From Bifidobacterium breve (GTDB lineage Bacteria > Actinomycetota > Acidimicrobiia > Acidimicrobiales > Ilumatobacteraceae): 8,874 nt of DNA. The position numbers and the translations under genes were made by a program. The stretch's first letter is position 1. The number at the start of each line of letters is the position of its first letter. Of this stretch, positions 6,824-8,874 are shown in pieces. Location of the stretch: positions 1-8,874 of the forward strand of contig CAMBPP010000054.1 of the NCBI GenBank assembly GCA_945869715.1, in the 5' to 3' direction. The notes beneath the pieces are model-generated. The model was not told the origin of the DNA, searched no databases, and saw only the letters and a list, made by a program, of their open reading frames with translations.

Positions 6824-7822
6824 ATGAACGAACGACGCCCGCAAAAGCCAGAACGCAATCTCGCTATGGAACTCGTCAGAGTCACCGAATCTGCAGCCCT
6901 CGCGGCAGCACGTTGGGTGGGCCGTGGCGACAAAAACGGGGCCGATGCTGCCGCCGTCGATGCCATGCGCACCGTGCTCACCACTGTTCCGATGGACGGC
7001 ATTGTTGTTATTGGTGAAGGTGAAAAAGATGAAGCACCGATGCTCTTCAACGGAGAGAATGTTGGCGATGGAACTGAGCCCCGTACCGACGTTGCCGTTG
7101 ACCCTATTGATGGCACCATGCTCACTTCGCTTGGCATGGGCAATGCTCTATCGGTCATTGCCGTTTCCGAGCGCGACACCATGTTCGACCCAGGCCCATG
7201 CATGTACATGGAAAAAATTGTGGTGGGCCCTCAAGCCGTCGGGCACATTGATATCACTGCGTCAGCTACCCAGAACATCAAATGGGTTGCCAAAGCAAAA
7301 GGTGAATCGGTACGCGACCTCACGGTGATGATTCTTGATCGCCCGCGCCATAAAGAACTTATTGAAGAAGTGCGCTCCACCGGAGCACGCATCAAACTCA
7401 TTAGCGACGGCGACATTTTTGGTGCCATTGCTACGTCGTGGCCCGATGCTGGCGTCGATATTCTCATTGGCATTGGTGGCACACCAGAAGGCGTGGTGTC
7501 GGCCGCAGCTCTCAAGTGCATGGGTGGAGAAATTCAGGGTCGCCTGTGGCCACGCGATGAAGAAGAGCGTCAATCGGCAATTGCCGCTGGTTACGACCTT
7601 TCCAAAGTGCTCACCTCAGACGACCTCGTGAAAGGTGACAACTGCTTTTTCGCAGCAACTGGCGTGACCGACGGCGAATTGCTGCGCGGTGTGCGTTTCG
7701 ACCATCACGGTGCACGTACACAAAGTTTGGTCATGCGCTCATTGTCGGGAACCGTGCGACTCATTGATGCTCAACATCGCCTCGACAAGCTTGCTACATA
7801 CGCTTCAGTTGATTACGCCTAA
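6824..7822 (+). CDS. glpX: Fructose-1,6-bisphosphatase class II (GlpX)
   Basis: GlpX hydrolyses fructose 1,6-bisphosphate to fructose 6-phosphate in gluconeogenesis, using divalent metal ions. The 332-residue product is the usual length and reads as a close match to actinobacterial GlpX from RNLAMELVRVTE near the N-terminus to the HRLDKL region at the end. Key motifs are GEGEKDEAP (64-72) and DPIDGT (93-98), which bind metal and the 1-phosphate in this fold, then DRPRH (172-176), DGD (195-197) and GGTPEG (218-223). The start is ATG 6824 or the adjacent in-frame GTG 6821, one residue longer. The conserved RNLA-ELVRVTE block lies just downstream, so later starts are unlikely. It is divergent from the peptidase gene, with only 37 bp between start codons, and is followed after 51 bp by the potassium transporter gene on the same strand. 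No terminator is visible in that gap, so read-through is possible. Confidence 0.97.
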   Translation: MNERRPQKPERNLAMELVRVTESAALAAARWVGRGDKNGADAAAVDAMRTVLTTVPMDGIVVIGEGEKDEAPMLFNGENVGDGTEPRTDVAVDPIDGTMLTSLGMGNALSVIAVSERDTMFDPGPCMYMEKIVVGPQAVGHIDITASATQNIKWVAKAKGESVRDLTVMILDRPRHKELIEEVRSTGARIKLISDGDIFGAIATSWPDAGVDILIGIGGTPEGVVSAAALKCMGGEIQGRLWPRDEEERQSAIAAGYDLSKVLTSDDLVKGDNCFFAATGVTDGELLRGVRFDHHGARTQSLVMRSLSGTVRLIDAQHRLDKLATYASVDYA

Positions 7823-7858
7823 ATATTGGCGCTCATCGGCTACAACAATCACTTAATA

Positions 7859-7864
7859 AGAAGG
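7859..7864 (+). promoter_or_regulatory. Ribosome binding site of kup
   Basis: AGAAGG lies 9 bases before the GTG at 7874. It is the clearest Shine-Dalgarno-like sequence in the window and fixes the kup start at this GTG rather than at the in-frame ATG 48 codons downstream, just before the first membrane segment. Confidence 0.6.
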
Positions 7865-7873
7865 TAAATTTCC

Positions 7874-8874
7874 GTGGGTTCAGACCAAACAGCAGGGCCA
7901 GAGTCAGTTGACTTTGCCAAACGCCTCGCAGCAGAAAATGCTGCCAAGGCGGCATCGCATGCTCACCACAACGACGATGCGCATGAAGAGCATGGGCATT
8001 CCAAAGCTGGCACAGGAATGCTTGCCCTCGGAGCGATCGGCGTTGTTTACGGCGACATCGGCACCAGCCCGCTATACGCCCTCAAGGAAACCTTTACCGA
8101 GAAGTCGCACACCATGCTTGTTGACAACATCAACGTGTATGGCGTGTGCTCGCTTGCCTTTTGGGCCCTCCTCATCATCATTTCTGTGAAATATCTTTTT
8201 CTTGTTATGCGCGCCGACAACCGCGGTGAAGGTGGCATTTTGGCCCTCACTGCCTTGGTCATGCCAAAGCGTGGTTCAACAACGGCAAAGGCCGGGTTGC
8301 TTGTAGGTCTCGGTGTTTTTGGTACTGCATTGCTCTACGGCGACGGCATTATTACGCCAGCTATTTCCGTACTGAGCGCCGTCGAGGGCCTCGGTGAAGT
8401 GTCGTCGTCTTTCGATAGCTGGGTCATACCCATCGCAGTTGTCATTTTGCTGGGTCTCTTTTTTGTACAGAGTCGCGGCACTGGCGCAGTGGGCAAGGTG
8501 TTTGGCCCCATCATGATTATTTGGTTCATCACACTCGCTGTGTTGGGCTTATCAAAAGTATGGTCGGAGCCCGGAATTATTGCTTCGGTGAACCCGTATT
8601 ACGCAGTGCAATACTTTACTCACGAAACTGGTCGTGCATTTTTGTCTCTCGGATCCATCTTCTTGGTGGTCACCGGCGGCGAAGCCCTGTATGCAGATAT
8701 GGGCCACTTCGGTCGCAGGCCAATCACCATCGGTTGGTATGCCATCGTGCTGCCCGCGCTCTTATTGAACTACTGGGGACAAGGCGCATTTCTCTTGCGG
8801 CACCCTGAAGAAATTGAAAGTGTCTTTTTCCGCCTGGCGCCAGAGCCGCTGCTGCTGCCCCTCGTCTTACTTGC
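7874..8874 (+). CDS. kup: KUP-family potassium transporter, 3' end cut by window
   Basis: KUP/Trk-D proteins carry out proton-coupled potassium uptake at the inner membrane. The visible 333 residues cover roughly the first half of a protein that is usually over 600 residues. The first membrane segment contains the hallmark GVVYGDIGTSPLYALKE (56-72). RADNRGEGG (113-121), YGDGIITPAISVLSAVEG (155-172) and TGGEALYADMGHFG (267-280) are further family signatures. About eight hydrophobic segments are visible before the window ends. Compared with E. coli Kup, the N-terminal tail is longer by roughly 30 residues. It holds an Ala/Glu/Lys-rich helix followed by a His-rich cluster with six His between residues 29 and 42. 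The GTG start is supported by AGAAGG 9 bases upstream. It follows glpX by 51 bp on the same strand and may be partly co-transcribed with it. Confidence 0.96.
   Translation, partial: MGSDQTAGPESVDFAKRLAAENAAKAASHAHHNDDAHEEHGHSKAGTGMLALGAIGVVYGDIGTSPLYALKETFTEKSHTMLVDNINVYGVCSLAFWALLIIISVKYLFLVMRADNRGEGGILALTALVMPKRGSTTAKAGLLVGLGVFGTALLYGDGIITPAISVLSAVEGLGEVSSSFDSWVIPIAVVILLGLFFVQSRGTGAVGKVFGPIMIIWFITLAVLGLSKVWSEPGIIASVNPYYAVQYFTHETGRAFLSLGSIFLVVTGGEALYADMGHFGRRPITIGWYAIVLPALLLNYWGQGAFLLRHPEEIESVFFRLAPEPLLLPLVLL

Noticed and set aside
6787..7209. Upstream extension of the S9 peptidase frame by 141 codons
   Set aside because: It runs antisense through glpX, is a Ser/Thr/Ala-rich shadow translation, and the family N-terminus begins naturally at the ATG at 6786.
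7823..7873. Possible separate promoter or terminator between glpX and kup
   Set aside because: TTGGCG (7826-7831) and TAATAA (7854-7859) are 22 bp apart, too far for a normal promoter, and no stable hairpin followed by a T run is visible.
1..8874. Mobile element, phage, CRISPR, rRNA or tRNA content
   Set aside because: I saw no transposase or integrase motif, no spaced direct repeats and no tRNA cloverleaf or rRNA signature. Gene style looks uniform across the window.

Overview
The window looks like ordinary chromosomal DNA from an actinobacterium. Several traits point that way: an actinobacterial-type class II fructose-1,6-bisphosphatase (GlpX), a MurA with Asp at the catalytic Cys position as in mycobacteria, frequent GTG starts, and several genes with no Shine-Dalgarno site but a TANNNT-like box 5-8 bases before the start codon. 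The moderate GC content (about half, by eye) together with protein style suggests an aquatic Acidimicrobiia/Ilumatobacter-like lineage. That placement is my impression, not a computed result.

Layout: (1) 1-1212, minus strand: murA, complete at its N-terminus and missing about the last 20 residues at the window edge. (2) 1213-1349: divergent intergenic region. (3) 1350-2834, plus strand: a 12-helix-type MFS transporter with a long cytoplasmic N-terminal extension. (4) 2835-2840: a 6-bp convergent gap inside a small hairpin. (5) 6786 down to 2841, minus strand: a tight four-gene cluster in the transcription order S9 prolyl-oligopeptidase-like peptidase, an acidic protein with two copies of a ~52-residue unit, a protein with a C-terminal J-domain, and a small alpha/beta hydrolase. 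(6) 6787-6823: a 37-bp divergent promoter region. (7) 6824-7822, plus strand: glpX. (8) 7874 to the end, plus strand: a KUP-family potassium transporter with a His-rich N-terminal tail, cut by the window edge.

The genes cover cell-wall precursor synthesis (MurA), gluconeogenesis (GlpX), potassium uptake (KUP) and solute transport (MFS). The minus-strand cluster is the least understood part. It pairs a peptidase and a J-domain protein (a likely DnaK partner) with an uncharacterised repeat protein and a hydrolase, so a protein-quality or peptide-processing role is possible but only an inference. There is no mobile element, CRISPR array, rRNA/tRNA gene or phage signature. No gene-free stretch exceeds 137 bp. 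I see no clear-cut new defence or biosynthetic system; the points most worth checking are the MurA active site, the compact divergent promoter and the uncharacterised cluster.
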